19,712 nucleotides of DNA from DASSFZ01 sp036514635 (GTDB taxonomy: Bacteria; Chloroflexota; Anaerolineae; Fen-1058): assembly GCA_036514635.1 (NCBI GenBank), contig DATBWU010000266.1, positions 1 through 19,712 on the forward strand. Reading direction: 5' to 3'. The stretch's first letter is position 1, and each line of letters begins with the position of its first letter. Below the pieces are notes generated by a model. That model did not search any database and had not been told where the DNA came from. It saw only the letters and a program-made list of their open reading frames with translations. This document shows, piece after piece, positions 1-7,297 of the stretch. A program made the translations under genes and the position numbers.

Positions 1-83
1 GCTGAATACAGCCGGATTCACGGGAGCACTCCCCCAAAAGACGGGGACTTCGTGCACCGCATGTGTCCGGCTTTGTGCTATCA

Positions 84-138
84 GCCCGACGATTTTGCGA
101 AGCACCCCGTAGCGCAGCGGAGTGGGCATCGTCGGGCG
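84..138. repeat. 55 bp direct repeat, copy 1, with inverted ends
   Basis: Identical to 297-351. Its ends GCCCGACGAT (84-93) and ATCGTCGGGC (128-137) are perfect 10 bp inverted repeats, so each copy can fold into a hairpin with a loop of about 34 nt. Perfect identity between the copies indicates recent duplication or conserved function. Confidence 0.95.
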
Positions 139-204
139 CAAACGACCTGACACCTTTTGCGTGCACACAAGCGAAGTGAGAGCATTCGGTAATTCGCGGG
201 CAGC

Positions 205-255
205 GCCCGGTGATGAATCACCGGGCTAAAAAAGCGAAGCCTGCTGAAGCAGGCT
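205..255. repeat. Tandem short hairpins with TGAA loops
   Basis: GCCCGGTGA (205-213) pairs perfectly with TCACCGGGC (218-226) around a TGAA loop. AGCCTGC (238-244) pairs perfectly with GCAGGCT (249-255), also around TGAA. Two neighbouring hairpins with the same tetraloop suggest one repeat family, possibly acting at the RNA level. Confidence 0.8.
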
Positions 256-267
256 GTTTGCCGCTTC

Positions 268-291
268 AGCCGGATTGATCCGGCTTTTCTT
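268..291 (+). terminator. Possible rho-independent terminator
   Basis: AGCCGGAT (268-275) and ATCCGGCT (278-285) form a perfect 8 bp stem followed on the + strand by TTTTCTT. The geometry fits an intrinsic terminator for a + strand gene upstream of the window, but the 2 nt spacer forces a small loop and the element sits among repeats, so it may simply be part of that repeat cluster. Confidence 0.4.
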
Positions 292-296
292 GATTA

Positions 297-351
297 GCCC
301 GACGATTTTGCGAAGCACCCCGTAGCGCAGCGGAGTGGGCATCGTCGGGCG
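297..351. repeat. 55 bp direct repeat, copy 2, with inverted ends
   Basis: Second identical copy of 84-138, with the 10 bp inverted ends at 297-306 and 341-350. It ends about 45 bp before the promoter of the DUF3048 lipoprotein gene, and the three smaller hairpins at 205-285 lie between the two copies. Confidence 0.95.
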
Positions 352-394
352 ATAGGCGTGAAGCAATTGCCGAACGCTCTCGAAGCATGTGATT

Positions 395-422
395 TTGTAG
401 GTCGCTCGCGTGACGGTATAAT
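395..422 (+). promoter_or_regulatory. Sigma-70-type promoter for the DUF3048 lipoprotein gene
   Basis: A perfect TATAAT lies at 417-422. A partial -35 match, TTGTAG, lies at 395-400 with a 16 nt spacer. Transcription would begin near 429, giving a leader of about 37 nt before the ATG at 466. A perfect -10 hexamer is unlikely by chance in such GC-rich DNA at this position. It argues against the longer frame that opens with GTG at 358, upstream of this promoter. Confidence 0.6.
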
Positions 423-465
423 CTGGGCACGCCAGGGCGCATACAGCCACTACGGGGGAGGAGAC

Positions 466-1605
466 ATGCATCGCGCCATACGCCGGCCGCCGGCGCTGTC
501 GATCGCCGCCATGGCGGTTCTTGCGTTGAGCGCATGTGCCGGACCCGATTCGTCGCCGATCTCTGTCGCGCCGATTGCATCGCTGTCGGCCAGCGCGGTC
601 ACGGAATCGGCTTCGGCTCTGCTTGCCACGCCGACCGCTTCGCCCGCCCCGCCCACTGAGACCCCAGCCGCCCCTCCCACGCCTGCGTTCGATCCGAATA
701 CGTGCCCCTTGACCGGACTGCCCGTCCAGGGGATCGATTGGTCGCAGCGGCGAGCCATTCTCGTGCAGATCGGCAATTCGCCGCCGGAGCGCCCGCAATC
801 AGAGCTGGCACTGGCCGACGTTGTCTTCGAGCACCTGGCCGAAGGCGGTATCACCCGTTTCTCGGCGGCGTACCTGTGCCACGCTGCGCAGGACATCGGC
901 CCGGTGCGCAGCGGGCGATTGATCAACCTGGAAAACGTGCCGATGCTGAATGCGATTTTCGCGTTGTCCGGCGCGAGCGATGGCGTGATGGCGCGTCTTT
1001 CCGCCTCGGAGGTTACGCAGACCTGGCTGATCAGTGACGGCGGCGATCCAGGTTTCCGCCGCCTGGAAGCGCGCAATCCGCCGTTCAATCTTTACACCTC
1101 GACCGAGGCCATCTGGTCCGCCGCGAGCGAGCGCGGTTGGATTCCAGGCGCGCGCATGACCGTGCTGCCGTTCGGCGACGCGCCATCCGGCGGCAGCCCG
1201 GCCACGCAGATCGACTTGCCGATCCGGCCCGGCATCACGGATGTGGCGTACACCTACGATACGGCAACGGGTCTGTATCTGCGCAGCATGGGCGGCTTCC
1301 CGCACACAGACGCCTCGACCGGGCAGCCTCTCAGCGCCGCAAATGTGCTGGTGATATACGCGCCGCACGCCGAGACGGACATCATTGAGGACAGCCTGGG
1401 ATCGCGATCGGTTCAGATCGATTTGAGCAGCGGCGGTAGGGCGCAGCTCGCGCGAGATGGGCAGGTATACGAAGGAACGTGGTCGCGGCCCGATGTGCAT
1501 ACGTTCTTCGATCTGAAGGATGCGTCGGGGCAAGCGATGCGATTGAGGCCCGGCGTGACGTGGATTCAGGTGGTGCCTGTAGAGTTTGGGGGGGTGGTTA
1601 GGTGA
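466..1605 (+). CDS. DUF3048 domain lipoprotein (YerB-like)
   Basis: A 379-residue predicted lipoprotein of the DUF3048 family, whose biochemical role is unknown; Bacillus YerB is the named relative. The N terminus has basic residues, a hydrophobic stretch and the lipobox LSAC with C24 as the lipidated cysteine, so the protein should be tethered to the outer face of the membrane. A low-complexity Ala/Pro/Ser/Thr linker covers about 35-75. The family core begins at CPLTGLPV (80-87), followed by RPQS...ALADVVFEHLAEGGITRF (109-132) and IGPVRSGR (144-151), all typical of DUF3048. The C-terminal half (YEGTW, then PGVTWIQVVP near the end) fits the second DUF3048 domain. I chose ATG 466 over GTG 358 because of the strong GGGGGAGGAG ribosome site at 454-463, the signal peptide and the promoter at 395-422. 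The TGA stop lies inside a heptamer repeat shared with the next gene start. First gene of a four-gene + strand run. Confidence 0.93.
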   Translation: MHRAIRRPPALSIAAMAVLALSACAGPDSSPISVAPIASLSASAVTESASALLATPTASPAPPTETPAAPPTPAFDPNTCPLTGLPVQGIDWSQRRAILVQIGNSPPERPQSELALADVVFEHLAEGGITRFSAAYLCHAAQDIGPVRSGRLINLENVPMLNAIFALSGASDGVMARLSASEVTQTWLISDGGDPGFRRLEARNPPFNLYTSTEAIWSAASERGWIPGARMTVLPFGDAPSGGSPATQIDLPIRPGITDVAYTYDTATGLYLRSMGGFPHTDASTGQPLSAANVLVIYAPHAETDIIEDSLGSRSVQIDLSSGGRAQLARDGQVYEGTWSRPDVHTFFDLKDASGQAMRLRPGVTWIQVVPVEFGGVVR

Positions 1606-1633
1606 TGAGTAAAACGTAAAGAGTGAAATGTGA
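1599..1633. repeat. Five heptamers (TTTACG/TCAC family, reversed) bridging stop and start
   Basis: On the + strand this reads TAGGTGA, TGAGTAA, AACGTAA, AGAGTGA, AATGTGA, five 7-nt units that are reverse complements of the TTTTACG/TTTCACG family seen at 7495, 8073, 16404 and 19006. It contains the TGA stop of the DUF3048 gene (1603-1605) and the GTG start of the next gene (1630-1632), so this junction is built of repeat sequence. Confidence 0.75.
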
Positions 1634-2913
1634 TAAGAGAAGATGGGGTTCGTGCGGATTCTCCGGTCGCGCAGCTGATCGTCGCAAGCCTGCGGGTTGA
1701 TGCAGATGGGCAGGCGGTGGAATCGGCGCGTGCGGCGTGCGGCGACGTCGATTGGGCGCGCTTTTTTCGCAGCGCCGACGGGCACGGCGTGACGCCGCTA
1801 ATCGCGCACCGCTGGCAATCGCTGGATAGGATGGAGCACGTGCCGGACTTCGCGCGCGAGCGGCTCCTCTCGGCGCTCCGGCACAACGCCGAGCGCAACG
1901 CGCATATCCGCCGCGAGGCGGTCGATTACTGGCGATTGCTGACCGAGGCCGGTGTGCCGGCCATCGTCTTGAAGGGCTGGCCGCTCGTCGAGATGTTGTA
2001 CGAATCGCCCGCGCTGCGCCATCTGTCTGACATCGATTTGCTGATCCCGGCGGATCGGTCGCGCGAGGGCCTGCGCGCGTTGGAAGCGGCGGGCCTGGAG
2101 CCGCTGCCGCGCAACCGCGAGGCGTGGGTCGAGAAGCATTTGCCCGCCTACTGGCGCTTGCGTGGCCGCCGCGTGACGTATCCGTTATCCGACCTGTTCG
2201 ATCCGAATCACCCGCGATCCGTCGAATTGCATTTGCACGTGTGGGAGACGAACTTTCGCGGGCTACGTTTGCGCGATCCGATAGGCTTCTGGGAGCGCAG
2301 CCGATTGGCCGACGTGGCTGGCTGGCCGATGCGACTTCCTTCTCTAGAAGACACGCTGATTCACCTGTGTGTGCATTGGGCGTGCCACTGGATCGAGCGT
2401 GAAGCGCGGCTGAGCCAGCTGGTCGACGTGGATCGTTTTGTGCGCAAGTTTGCCGGGCGACTGGACTGGAACTTGATTCTTCGAGTGAGCCGCGCAGCGC
2501 AGGTGACGCGCTTTGTGTACGCCGCATTGGAAACGGCTCATCGCGTGCTCGGCGCGCCACTTCCGCCGGAGGAGTTCACTGCGCAATCGCGCGCAGGCTG
2601 CCCACCTCGACTGCGACACTGGATGGATCGCTACGCGGCGGAGGATGCCCTGGCAATGGACTCCGGCCGGCGCGACCACGGGATGGCGTATGTCCTGACG
2701 TGGCTGAGCGCGCAATCGGTCGGTGAGCGAGTGGGCATGTTGCGCTATGCGCTGCTCCCGCCGCGCGAGTTCATCATGGGGCGCTATGGGTTGAAGCGGC
2801 GCTGGCTGGCAATCCCGTTTTATCTGCCATACATCGCCGGCCGGACGCTCAACACGATGGGGCCGTTCGCGCGCGCGGTGACGCGCTTCGCCCGATTGGG
2901 GAGTCAGGCGTGA
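1630..2913 (+). CDS. PF14907-type nucleotidyltransferase family protein
   Basis: A 427-residue protein of the uncharacterised nucleotidyltransferase family PF14907, related to the DNA polymerase beta-type nucleotidyltransferase fold. The diagnostic block is at about 108-155: GVPAIVLKGWPLVEMLY (LKG at 114-116), then RHLSDIDLLIP with the metal-binding pair D134-x-D136, then an alpha-helical stretch ending in ALEAAGLEP. The N-terminal 100 residues and the C-terminal half are helical and typical of the family. The substrate is not known; relatives often sit in peptide-tailoring (lasso peptide) or polysaccharide loci beside HprK-like proteins, and one such protein is encoded at 18991-17969. The GTG start at 1630 is the first possible codon; its ribosome site (AGAG) is weak and the start lies in a heptamer repeat. 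The stop overlaps the next gene by 4 nt (GTGA), which implies translational coupling. I am confident of the family, not of the role. Confidence 0.88.
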   Translation: MIREDGVRADSPVAQLIVASLRVDADGQAVESARAACGDVDWARFFRSADGHGVTPLIAHRWQSLDRMEHVPDFARERLLSALRHNAERNAHIRREAVDYWRLLTEAGVPAIVLKGWPLVEMLYESPALRHLSDIDLLIPADRSREGLRALEAAGLEPLPRNREAWVEKHLPAYWRLRGRRVTYPLSDLFDPNHPRSVELHLHVWETNFRGLRLRDPIGFWERSRLADVAGWPMRLPSLEDTLIHLCVHWACHWIEREARLSQLVDVDRFVRKFAGRLDWNLILRVSRAAQVTRFVYAALETAHRVLGAPLPPEEFTAQSRAGCPPRLRHWMDRYAAEDALAMDSGRRDHGMAYVLTWLSAQSVGERVGMLRYALLPPREFIMGRYGLKRRWLAIPFYLPYIAGRTLNTMGPFARAVTRFARLGSQA

Positions 2914-4214
2914 GCCGTGGCCCGTTGCGATGGCTCGCACTTCTCGTCTCGGCGCTCCTCGTCACATTCAACCTGCGCCGATTCCTCTTCACGCTTGCGG
3001 CCTTGAAACCCGACCGCGCCCGCATTCCACATTCCACATTCCGCATTCCGCATTCCGCATTCCGCATTCCGCATTCCGCATTCCGCATTCCGCATTCCGC
3101 ATTAATTCTCGTTCCCTGTCGCAACGAGGCCGCCGCGCTGCCCGGCCTGATCGATGCGCTGGATCGATTGAACTACCCGGCCGATTGCCTGCGTGTGGCG
3201 CTGATCGACGACGGATCGACGGACGGCACGCGCGGGCTTATGGAATCGGCCGTTGCGCAGCGTCCGGGTTGGCAGGCGGTTGCGCACGCTGCCAACGTCG
3301 GCAAAGCGCGAGCGCTCAACGCCGCGCTCCGGCAAATCGCGTTCGGCGAAATCATCGTCGTCTACGATGCCGATCATCGGCCTGAGCCGGATTCGCTCAA
3401 GTGGCTGGTTGCCGCGTTCGACGATCCGTGTGTGGCCGGCGCGAGCGGGCGCACGGTTCCGGTGAATGCGACGGCCAGCCTGCCGGCGTATTACGCGACG
3501 GTCGAGGGCCTGGTGCACCAAATGATTACGATGCGCGCCAAGGACCGGCTCGATCTCGCGCCCGCGCTGCTCGGCTCGAACTGCGTCTATCGGCGCTGTG
3601 CGTTGGAAGAAGCAGGAGGCTTTCGGCCCGGCGCGCTGCTGGAAGACAGCGATCTCACGCTGGCCTTTGCACGACTCGGCTACCGGCTGCGCTTCGTGCC
3701 GGAGTCGGTGGCGCGGCATCAAGTGCCAGAGACGATCGAGGGCTACGTCAAGCAGCACGTGCGCTGGGGACGCGGCTTCAACGACGTGGCGCGCGATCAC
3801 GTCGCGAGCACGCTGCGGGATGGGCGTTTACCGCTCCGGCTGCGTATCGAGTTGACGCTGTTTTCGCTGGGCTATCTGGATCGATTGGCCTTGCTGGCCG
3901 GAACCGGCCTGGCGATTCTGAGCCGCGCCGTGGGGCGACGCGGCGAAGGACAAAGGACGAATGACGAAGGGTTGAAAGGTGCTTTGAAGATCGCCGTGGC
4001 GATGCCATTTGTCCAGATCATCGTGGCTTTCGTTTCGGAGCGCGCGCCGCGCTCGATGTGGGTGCGCTTTCCGGCGATTCCGATCCTGTTTGGACTTGAC
4101 GTGTGGGTTGCTGCGCGCTCGGTTGTGGAGTCGATGTTGAATCGGCCGCGCGTTTGGACGCAAACGAATCGTCAACGGATGAGATCAACGGATAGGAAGC
4201 GGACAAACGGATAG
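2910..4214 (+). CDS. Membrane-bound family 2 glycosyltransferase with internal heptamer array
   Basis: A 434-residue GT2 enzyme of the processive-like type. Residues 8-30 are hydrophobic (membrane anchor). The catalytic domain shows VPCRNE (75-80), the nucleotide-binding DDGSTD (107-112), the metal-binding DAD (160-162), the ED pair (252-253) and QHVRW (289-293), matching the D, DxD, ED, Q(Q/R)xRW pattern of cellulose, hyaluronan and poly-GlcNAc synthase-type enzymes. Further hydrophobic segments follow at about 315-335, 355-375 and 388-405. It should add sugars from a nucleotide donor at the cytoplasmic membrane; donor and product are unknown. The GTG start has a good GGGGAG site at 2898-2903 and overlaps the upstream stop. 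Oddities: residues 39-71 are encoded by a perfect heptamer array (repeated IPHSAFR), residues about 345-354 by another repeat, and the last dozen residues plus the TAG stop by AACGGAT repeats. Confidence 0.92.
   Translation: MSRGPLRWLALLVSALLVTFNLRRFLFTLAALKPDRARIPHSTFRIPHSAFRIPHSAFRIPHSALILVPCRNEAAALPGLIDALDRLNYPADCLRVALIDDGSTDGTRGLMESAVAQRPGWQAVAHAANVGKARALNAALRQIAFGEIIVVYDADHRPEPDSLKWLVAAFDDPCVAGASGRTVPVNATASLPAYYATVEGLVHQMITMRAKDRLDLAPALLGSNCVYRRCALEEAGGFRPGALLEDSDLTLAFARLGYRLRFVPESVARHQVPETIEGYVKQHVRWGRGFNDVARDHVASTLRDGRLPLRLRIELTLFSLGYLDRLALLAGTGLAILSRAVGRRGEGQRTNDEGLKGALKIAVAMPFVQIIVAFVSERAPRSMWVRFPAIPILFGLDVWVAARSVVESMLNRPRVWTQTNRQRMRSTDRKRTNG
3022..3103 (+). repeat. Eleven tandem 7-nt units (GCATTCC/ACATTCC) inside a GT2 gene
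   Basis: Units run 3022-3098 without a gap: GCATTCC once, ACATTCC twice, GCATTCC eight times, then a partial GCATT (3099-3103). Read in frame they give a repeating IPHSAFR peptide between the membrane anchor and the catalytic domain. Since 7 is not divisible by 3, gain or loss of one unit would shift the reading frame; both other frames close by 3465 at the latest, so most catalytic residues would be lost. Confidence 0.98.
3944..3970 (+). repeat. GACGAAGGAC-family repeat, single arm, in frame
   Basis: A run reading CGAAGGACAAAGGACGAATG then ACGAAGG, with units of roughly 7-8 nt. The same family forms palindromes at 7356-7399 and 17395-17464. It encodes a charged stretch (GEGQRTNDEG) between membrane segments of the GT2 protein, where an insertion could be tolerated. 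Confidence 0.7.
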
Positions 4215-4319
4215 GCAACGAATAAACGAATGTCGTCAACGGATATGGAACGGACAAACGGATGGGCAACGGATGGGGTCAACGGATGGGCAACGGATAA
4301 ACGGATGGCGGCAACGGAT
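4174..4319 (+). repeat. AACGGAT array spanning a stop and the next start
   Basis: Ten exact AACGGAT heptamers start at 4174, 4187, 4206, 4238, 4257, 4268, 4281, 4292, 4300 and 4313, with degenerate AACGAAT copies between. Spacing is irregular (8-32 nt), unlike the strictly tandem arrays. The TAG stop of the GT2 gene (4212-4214) and the ATG of the following fusion gene (4230) both lie inside it. Confidence 0.95.
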
Positions 4320-7286
4320 AACCAACCAACCAGCCAACTAACTAACATAGCTCACGCGCTTCGCGTGTCGGTCGTGATTCCTGTCCGCAACGGTGGGGTG
4401 CGTTTTCGCGGCTGTCTCGACGCGATCCGCACGTGTGATCCACCGCCATTCGAGGTGATCGTCGTGGACGACGGCTCGACCGACGATCCGGCCCGGGCCG
4501 CGCGCGAGCGGGGTGCGCATCTGCTCTCGACGGATCGCCCGGCGAGTGGTCCGGCGCGGGCGCGCAACCTCGGCGCGCAACACGCGGCCGGCGATGTGCT
4601 GCTGTTCGTCGACGCCGACGTCGCGCTTCACCCTGACGCCGTGGGCCGCGTCGTGCGCAACTTTCAATCCGATCCCGACCTGGCCGCGTGCTTCGGATCG
4701 TACGACGACGATCCGGCCGCGCCGAATTTTCTGTCGCAGTACAAGAATCTCTTTCATCATTACGTGCATCAATCGGCGCGGGCGGAAGCCTCGACGTTCT
4801 GGGCCGGCTGCGGCGCGATCCGGCGCGACGTGTTTCTGTCGGCGGGTGGATTCAGCCCGCGCTACGATCGCCCGGCGATTGAGGATATCGAGCTGGGCCA
4901 TCGCCTGAAGATGTCGGGCTGCAAATTGCGACTCGATAAAGACCTGCAGGGCAAGCATCTGAAAAAGTGGACACTGCGCTCGCTGCTGAAGTCCGATATT
5001 TTCGATCGCGGCGTCCCGTGGACGGAGCTGATCCTGCGTGACGGCGCGTTCGTAAACGATCTCAATCTGCAAACGCACAACCGCGCCAGCGTGGTGATCG
5101 TGTACCTGCTGTTGATGACGCTGGCTGCCGGATTCATCTGGCCGGCACTCTGGCTGGCGTCGGGTGCGCTGGCGATCGTGCTGCTGGTGCTGAACCGAGC
5201 GGTTTATCGCTTGTTCGCCGTGAAGCGCGGGACTTTCTTCGCGCTGCGAGTCATTCCGATGCACTGGCTGTATTACACCTACAACGGCGTGTCGTTTGCC
5301 GTTGGACTCGGCAGGCACATCTGGACGCAGATACACGCGGATACACGCGGATTTCGTCTGTATCCTGCCTTCCTGTTGATCCTGCTGTTGGCGGCCGTCC
5401 TCCGATTTGCTTACCTGAGTTCCAGCAGCTTCTGGTATGACGAGCTATTGCAAGTCACGATCGCCTCGCAAAATCTCCCGGCGCTGATCGCGAAACTGGG
5501 CGAGCACGCGGCGATGCCGCTGGATTATCTGGTCACGCACGTTGTCCTGTTGCTGGGTCGCAGTGAGTTTTTGCTGCGTTTCCCGTCGGCGTTCTGGGGA
5601 CTGCTGACTTTGCCCCTGGTGTATCAGATCGGGCGGCGGTTGTTCAATCGGGCGGTGGGCATTGCCGCGATGACAATGCTGGCGGTCTCAGGACTTCATG
5701 CGTTCTACTCGGCAGAGATGCGGCCCTACGCGCTGGTCACGTTTTTGGCCGCACTGTCGTTCTACGCTCTCATGCGCGCCTTGTCGACTCGCCGGTGGCG
5801 TGACTGGCTTGGATACAGCCTCGCCATCGCCGCGGGCGTGTTGACCCACTACTTCATGCTGTTTGTGATTGGCGCGCAGGGATTAATCGTCCTCGGCGTC
5901 GGGCTACCGGTGAGAAAGCCGGTTTCCTTGAGGAGCCGGGTTTCTCGATTCGGGCTGGCGCTTATGCCGGTGCTTGGCGCGTTGGCGCTCACACCCTGGT
6001 TCGGTTCAGTTCTGGACGTGGGACGCCTGTTTGCCCAGTCGATCGTCACGCCGGGAGCGATCCCGGCCAGCTCGTTGTTGGGCGAGGTACGCGGCGGCGC
6101 GACACCGATTGATCTGACTTTCTTTCAAGATCAACTGCTGGGCAGCCTCAGCGGCGGCGGGCCGATTTTGCCGATCGCCTTCCTGGTCTTGCTGCTGATG
6201 GGTATCGGCTTCGGACTGCGCCGCACACGCGCACAGACGATATTCCTTCTCACGTGGGCCATCGTTCCCTCCACGCTGATTGTGGTCTTTCTGTATACTC
6301 GTGGCACGTTCTTCGCCGTTCGATACATCCTGTTCGCGCTCCCGGCGCTGCTGATCCTCATTGCGTTCGGTATCGCGGAAACGATACGGACACTCCAACG
6401 CGCGCAGCGCGCAACACGCTTCACGCCTTTTGTCGCGGCAGCCGCCTCGGTCTTGCTGCTCGCGCTCGTCTGGCATCGCGCCGTACTCTCCGTGTCTGCG
6501 CCGCGCGAAAACTGGCGCGAGGCGGGTCGATTCCTATCGGACGCTGTGCGCCCCGGCGATCAAGTGATTCTGCCGCCGCGCGGCGACCTGATCCTGTTCT
6601 ACGCTCCGTCGCTGGCCGCCGAGATTCGACCTTCTGATGATCCGGCCGATTTACCGAACCGTCTGGAGCCGGGCAGGCGGGTGTGGTTGGTGGTGACGAA
6701 GTACGCCCTGCAGACGGCATATCGGGTGTGGGCCGAGGCGCGATCCAGTGTCGAGTATCGCGTGGACGATGCGGTTCAAGTTTTCCTGATGGAGGATGCG
6801 ACCAGCCAGGCCGATCTGCTGCGCGCCTCACGGCCGATCGAGCCGCCGAGGACGTGGCCGGCGTGGGCTGCGCTGGCGGATCAAAACGAGGTGGTCGGCG
6901 ATGTCGATATGTCGGTGGAGCAATACCGGCACGCGATCACGCTGGCGGCTTCACCTGAACAGGCGATTAGCCTGACGCTGTCGCTGGGTGATGTCTTGCG
7001 TCGAGCGCGCCGCTTTGACGAAGCGCTGGCGGAGTATCAGCACGTGGCGACGCTGGATGCGAGTCGTGTGGAGGCGCGCGTCGGTGCGGGTCGGGTCTAC
7101 CTGGAGCAGGGACGCTTAGACGAGGCGCGTGCGCAGTTCGTGGAGGCGCTGGCCCTCGATCCGCAATCCTACGCGGCCAATCTATTTTTGGCTGAATCGT
7201 ATCAGCGCGCCGGGCAACTCGATCAGGCAGAGCATTTCTATGCCCTCGCCGCCGAACGCGTGCCGGAGTTAATCGCGCCGCCCTGA
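4230..7286 (+). CDS. GT2-GT39-TPR fusion glycosyltransferase
   Basis: A 1018-residue protein joining two glycosyltransferases and a TPR tail. About 46-290 is a GT2 domain: VSVVIPVRNGG, DDGSTDD (80-86), DAD (128-130), AGGF and IEDIELGHRL with ED at 218-219. Membrane segments follow at about 285-360. Residues about 378-800 are a GT39/PMT-like polytopic domain opening with LLILLLAAVLRFAYL and the catalytic-loop signature FWYDE (401-405), then SAEMRPYAL (494-502). About 885-1010 holds three or so TPR units. GT39 enzymes use polyprenyl-phosphate sugars; a GT2 that makes the lipid-linked donor could feed the second half, though that is inference. The first 40 residues are repeat-encoded and the true start is uncertain: ATG 4230, 4245 and 4305 all lack a good ribosome site. 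Two repeats sit inside the gene, one exactly at the GT2/GT39 join (5325-5354) and one at 5912-5947. TGA stop at 7284. Confidence 0.88.
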   Translation: MSSTDMERTNGWATDGVNGWATDKRMAATDNQPTSQLTNIAHALRVSVVIPVRNGGVRFRGCLDAIRTCDPPPFEVIVVDDGSTDDPARAARERGAHLLSTDRPASGPARARNLGAQHAAGDVLLFVDADVALHPDAVGRVVRNFQSDPDLAACFGSYDDDPAAPNFLSQYKNLFHHYVHQSARAEASTFWAGCGAIRRDVFLSAGGFSPRYDRPAIEDIELGHRLKMSGCKLRLDKDLQGKHLKKWTLRSLLKSDIFDRGVPWTELILRDGAFVNDLNLQTHNRASVVIVYLLLMTLAAGFIWPALWLASGALAIVLLVLNRAVYRLFAVKRGTFFALRVIPMHWLYYTYNGVSFAVGLGRHIWTQIHADTRGFRLYPAFLLILLLAAVLRFAYLSSSSFWYDELLQVTIASQNLPALIAKLGEHAAMPLDYLVTHVVLLLGRSEFLLRFPSAFWGLLTLPLVYQIGRRLFNRAVGIAAMTMLAVSGLHAFYSAEMRPYALVTFLAALSFYALMRALSTRRWRDWLGYSLAIAAGVLTHYFMLFVIGAQGLIVLGVGLPVRKPVSLRSRVSRFGLALMPVLGALALTPWFGSVLDVGRLFAQSIVTPGAIPASSLLGEVRGGATPIDLTFFQDQLLGSLSGGGPILPIAFLVLLLMGIGFGLRRTRAQTIFLLTWAIVPSTLIVVFLYTRGTFFAVRYILFALPALLILIAFGIAETIRTLQRAQRATRFTPFVAAAASVLLLALVWHRAVLSVSAPRENWREAGRFLSDAVRPGDQVILPPRGDLILFYAPSLAAEIRPSDDPADLPNRLEPGRRVWLVVTKYALQTAYRVWAEARSSVEYRVDDAVQVFLMEDATSQADLLRASRPIEPPRTWPAWAALADQNEVVGDVDMSVEQYRHAITLAASPEQAISLTLSLGDVLRRARRFDEALAEYQHVATLDASRVEARVGAGRVYLEQGRLDEARAQFVEALALDPQSYAANLFLAESYQRAGQLDQAEHFYALAAERVPELIAPP
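4318..4346 (+). repeat. AACC/AACT short-period repeat
   Basis: A stretch of AACC, AACC, AACC, AGCC, AACT, AACT, AAC units with a 4 nt period immediately follows the AACGGAT array. The complementary type (GGTTGGTT) occurs at 17931-17988. In frame it adds NQPTSQLTN to the N-terminal tail of the fusion protein; the same residues QLTN end the HprK-like protein, which is encoded by the other copy. Confidence 0.85.
5325..5354 (+). repeat. ACACGCGGAT-type repeat at the GT2/GT39 domain join
   Basis: The run ACGCAGATACACGCGG, ATACACGCGGATTT has a 10 nt period, followed at 5355-5365 by CGTCTGTATCC, a partial reverse complement. It codes for IWTQIHADTRGFR, between the end of the GT2 membrane region and the first helix of the GT39-like part. 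Confidence 0.75.
5912..5947 (+). repeat. In-frame imperfect palindrome (GAGAAA..CCGG..TTTCTC)
   Basis: GAGAAAGCCGGTTTCC and GGAGCCGGGTTTCTC form imperfect inverted arms around a short TTGA spacer, inside the GT39-like region. It encodes a basic RKPVSLRSRVSR segment in a loop between two hydrophobic helices. Confidence 0.7.
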
Positions 7287-7297
7287 TAAAGGATTTC

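Larger units (their letters stand above)
1..357. other. Gene-free region with a cluster of stem-loops
   Basis: I see no convincing gene here; the long minus-strand frames overlapping the end of this region run antisense to the lipoprotein gene and lack family features. The stretch is a run of short inverted repeats: an outer pair AGCCGGA (10-16) with TCCGGCT (67-73), two copies of a 55 bp element, a 9 bp stem at 205-226, a 7 bp stem at 238-255 and an 8 bp stem at 268-285 followed by T residues. The design resembles dispersed multi-hairpin intergenic repeats rather than an RNA gene family I can name. Confidence 0.7.

Noticed and set aside
358..465. Longer N terminus of the DUF3048 protein from GTG 358
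   Set aside because: It would start upstream of the TATAAT promoter, lacks a ribosome site and would bury the signal peptide.
799..1785. Long minus-strand frame opposite the DUF3048 and nucleotidyltransferase genes
   Set aside because: Arg-rich composition without motifs, a usual artefact of GC-rich coding DNA read backwards.
3022..3103. Tandem repeats as a CRISPR array
   Set aside because: Units are 7 nt with no spacers, and no cas gene is present.
2849..3124. Minus-strand frame with repeated NAECGMR
   Set aside because: It is the antisense reading of the GCATTCC array within the GT2 gene, with no family features.
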